7,712 bases of DNA from assembly GCA_008638025.1 (NCBI GenBank), contig VTPF01000030.1, positions 1 through 7,712 on the forward strand. The letters run 5' to 3'. Positions 5,835-7,712 of this stretch are shown piece by piece. Below the pieces are notes generated by a model, which saw only the letters and a program-made list of their open reading frames with translations, searched no databases and was not told the origin of the DNA. Within the stretch, counting starts at the first letter, position 1. Every line of letters starts with the position of its first letter. The translations under genes were made by a program, and so were the position numbers. Source of the DNA: Pelagibacteraceae bacterium (GTDB lineage: Bacteria > Pseudomonadota > Alphaproteobacteria > Pelagibacterales > Pelagibacteraceae).

Positions 5835-7523
5835 ATGAATTTTGAAAACATTAATAGTTTGGTTGAACTTTATGATTTTACCAAGCAAAATAATTTAGAA
5901 AAAAATTTTTTATTTAAAATTAATAAGAGCAAAGAAATAGATTCATTAACCTGGGGACAGGTTGATCAAAAAGTAAAAAATGTAACAAATTTTTTGCAAG
6001 AAAAAGGAATTGTTAAAGGAGATAGGATTTTGTTAGTCTCTGAAAATAGACCGGAGTGGCTTATAAGTGATTTGGCAATTTTAAAATCAGGAGCCATTAC
6101 AGTTCCTAATTATACGACCTATACCGCAAAAGATTTTGAATTTATCTTAAATGATTGCTCACCAAAGGGATTGATTGTATCCAATGAAAAATTATTAGAT
6201 ACGATTCAAAAAGCGTGCACAAAAATTAATTATCAATTAAAGTTTATTATTTTATTTGATAAAGAAAAAAGCACTTCCGGAATTATTCATTTTCTTGATA
6301 TTCCAAATACTAATATTAATTATAATTGTACCATTAAAAGAACAGACCCAGCTTGTATAATTTATACCTCAGGAACACAAGGAACACCCAAAGGTGTATT
6401 GTTAAGTCACGGTGGTATTTTGGCTAATGTTGAAGGTGCTTACGAATTAATAAAAGAAATAAAAATTAGTAAATTCAGATTTTTGACCTGGCTACCTTTA
6501 TCACATTCATATGAGCACACAGTGCAATTCGTGCAAATTTCATTATCCGCAGAAATTTTTTATTGTGCAAATTTGGAAAAATTAATTGAAACTATAAAAA
6601 TTTCCAAACCACATGTAATGACTGCTGTACCAAGATTTTATAACAATCTTTATAATAAAATGAAGCCCAAGTTAAATGAATCTCGTATTTTCGCAAAAAC
6701 AGTCGAATTGGGAAGTAAAAGTTTTTTAGGTCAAAATTTAAGTATTTTTGATCGAATGTTAAATAAAATTTTAAATTATTTAGTCAGAAAAAAAGTTGTA
6801 AAAAATTTTGGAGGAAATTTAAAAGCATTTATCTCTGGAGGTGGCCCGTTAGATAAAAATATTGGAATTTTTTTAAATTCTGTTGGTCTTAGAACATTGC
6901 AAGGTTATGGATTAACAGAGTTCTCTCCTGTTGTTTCATGCAATCCTATTAATAAAATTAAAATTGAAACCGTCGGAATTCCTTTTAAAAATATTAAAGT
7001 AAAAATTAATGATGATGGTGAAATTATTGTTCAGGGAGAAAGTTTAATGATGAAATACTGGAACAATGAAAAGGCAACTAATGAAGCAATAAAAAATGGT
7101 TGGCTTTATACAGGAGATATTGGTGAAATTGATGAAGATGGATATTTAAAAATTACTGATAGAAAAAAAGATATTATTGTTAACTCAGGAGGGGATAATA
7201 TTTCCCCTGCAAAAATTGAAAATCTTTTGTGTATTAATCCAGAAATTGAACAAGCTTTTATTTATGGAGATAATAAAAATTATTTGGTTGCTCTAATAGT
7301 TTTAAATAAAGAATTTAATTTATCTCGAGCTGAAATTGAAAAAATAGTTGATAAAGTTAATAAAGGACTAACAGCAATTGAAAAAATAAAAAATTTTTCA
7401 GTTTTAAAAGAAGCATTTACCATCGACAACAACATGCTAACACCAACAATGAAAATAAAGCGACATGTAATCAAAAATCATTTTTTAGAAATATTAAATG
7501 CTTTTTACAGTTCAAAAAATTAA
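5835..7523 (+). CDS. Long-chain acyl-CoA synthetase (AMP-forming)
   Basis: This 562-residue ANL-superfamily adenylating enzyme activates a fatty acid to acyl-AMP and then acyl-CoA. Motifs in order: the AMP-binding P-loop YTSGTQGTPKG (177-187); LPLSHSYEHT (220-229), typical of the FAA1-like long-chain group (COG1022); SGGGPLD (334-340); QGYGLTE (357-362 region, A5); YTGD (425-428, A7); DRKKD (442-446, A8); and LTPTMKIKR (535-543), whose Lys540 aligns with the catalytic lysine of the A10 motif. All catalytic elements are present. The length is slightly under the roughly 600 residues common in the group. Chain-length preference cannot be read. No transmembrane segment is evident. ATG 5835 is used; ATG 5831 is in another frame and stops after four codons. 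It sits 4 bp after the YqaA-type copy B, so the two are co-transcribed and may share a lipid-related task. Confidence 0.93.
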   Translation: MNFENINSLVELYDFTKQNNLEKNFLFKINKSKEIDSLTWGQVDQKVKNVTNFLQEKGIVKGDRILLVSENRPEWLISDLAILKSGAITVPNYTTYTAKDFEFILNDCSPKGLIVSNEKLLDTIQKACTKINYQLKFIILFDKEKSTSGIIHFLDIPNTNINYNCTIKRTDPACIIYTSGTQGTPKGVLLSHGGILANVEGAYELIKEIKISKFRFLTWLPLSHSYEHTVQFVQISLSAEIFYCANLEKLIETIKISKPHVMTAVPRFYNNLYNKMKPKLNESRIFAKTVELGSKSFLGQNLSIFDRMLNKILNYLVRKKVVKNFGGNLKAFISGGGPLDKNIGIFLNSVGLRTLQGYGLTEFSPVVSCNPINKIKIETVGIPFKNIKVKINDDGEIIVQGESLMMKYWNNEKATNEAIKNGWLYTGDIGEIDEDGYLKITDRKKDIIVNSGGDNISPAKIENLLCINPEIEQAFIYGDNKNYLVALIVLNKEFNLSRAEIEKIVDKVNKGLTAIEKIKNFSVLKEAFTIDNNMLTPTMKIKRHVIKNHFLEILNAFYSSKN

Positions 7524-7636
7524 AAAACATCATTTTACTATTGCAAATCAACATTAATTTAATTTTTTTGTGATTAAACTTTTAATTGAATAAAAAATAA
7601 AATTTTAAAATTATTTTTAAAAATATCATCACACAT

Positions 7637-7660
7637 TTAGCAATTGACATTGATTGTTAA
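7637..7660 (+). promoter_or_regulatory. Imperfect dyad over a -35 box (operator-like)
   Basis: TTAGCAAT (7637-7644) and ATTGTTAA (7653-7660) are complementary at 7 of 8 positions around an 8-bp centre. The centre overlaps the TTGACA hexamer at 7644-7649. The geometry suits a dimeric repressor blocking the promoter. Symmetry is seen directly; a regulator is inferred. Confidence 0.3.
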
Positions 7661-7673
7661 TTATTTTTATATG
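7644..7673 (+). promoter_or_regulatory. Probable promoter for a gene beyond the right edge
   Basis: A perfect -35 hexamer TTGACA (7644-7649) is followed after 18 bp by TATATG (7668-7673), a 4 of 6 match to the -10 consensus. Transcription would begin near 7680. No reading frame starts within the window after it, so its gene lies outside. This is the only perfect TTGACA I noticed in a non-coding stretch here. Confidence 0.45.
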
Positions 7674-7686
7674 AATTAATAACGAA

Positions 7687-7710
7687 TCACTTAAAAATTT
7701 TTTTAAGTGA
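7687..7710. repeat. Perfect 11-bp inverted repeat
   Basis: TCACTTAAAAA (7687-7697) is the exact reverse complement of TTTTTAAGTGA (7700-7710), with two bases between. It starts just downstream of the predicted transcription start at about 7680. It could act as an operator or an early transcript hairpin. It is too AT-rich to be a good intrinsic terminator. Confidence 0.5.
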
Positions 7711-7712
7711 AA

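Noticed and set aside
7280..7474. Minus-strand 64-codon open frame inside the acyl-CoA synthetase
   Set aside because: It is a shadow of the conserved C-terminal domain of the synthetase, with no start context or domain of its own.
7593..7618. A/T-only self-complementary stretch as a terminator of the acyl-CoA synthetase gene
   Set aside because: The arms are pure A/T with a 2-nt bulge and no G-C pairs, as expected by chance in such sequence. No strong intrinsic terminator is visible after the gene.
7524..7660. Short minus-strand frame (about 22 codons) in the right non-coding region
   Set aside because: Very short, AT-driven composition, no ribosome binding site and no recognisable product; likely chance.

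Overview
The window reads as a compact, very AT-rich chromosomal segment of an alphaproteobacterium, most like the marine Pelagibacterales (SAR11) type. The reasons are the low G+C (by eye, not counted), spacers of only 1 to about 120 bp, scarce Shine-Dalgarno sequences, the argH/tlpA divergent pair (an arrangement known from other Alphaproteobacteria), a HIG1-domain protein, and ubiquinone-type genes (coq7, dsbB). The lineage is an inference; no 16S or other marker is present. I see no insertion sequence, phage gene, CRISPR array or sign of recent transfer.

Layout, left to right. argH (minus, 3' end off the window) is divergent from a secreted TlpA-like thioredoxin over 24 bp. tlpA converges, with one base between, on a small HIG1-domain membrane protein (minus). 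A divergent 45-bp spacer leads to a plus-strand pair: an alpha/beta-hydrolase of the phospholipase/carboxylesterase family and a stand-alone HNH endonuclease-like protein. This pair converges, with a 4-bp gap, on a minus-strand operon transcribed in the order YqaA/DedA-type membrane protein, dsbB, coq7, with 1-bp and 4-bp overlaps. A 117-bp divergent spacer separates it from tRNA-Leu(CAA). That tRNA is followed after 7 nt by a second YqaA/DedA-type paralogue and, 4 bp later, by a long-chain acyl-CoA synthetase. The last 189 bp are non-coding and carry a promoter-like sequence and two inverted repeats that probably serve a gene beyond the window.

Shared themes are envelope redox and membranes. 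TlpA (a probable periplasmic reductant) and DsbB (disulfide generation, passing electrons to quinone) are opposing arms of periplasmic thiol chemistry. Coq7 makes the ubiquinone that DsbB reduces and is co-transcribed with it. The two YqaA-type proteins and the acyl-CoA synthetase point to membrane lipid handling.

I did not find a clearly new multi-gene system. The observations most worth a second look are the two divergent membrane-protein paralogues flanking the tRNA, the tRNA joined to a downstream mRNA by 7 nt, a hairpin that would bury the HNH start codon, and the dyad-rich promoter region at the right edge.
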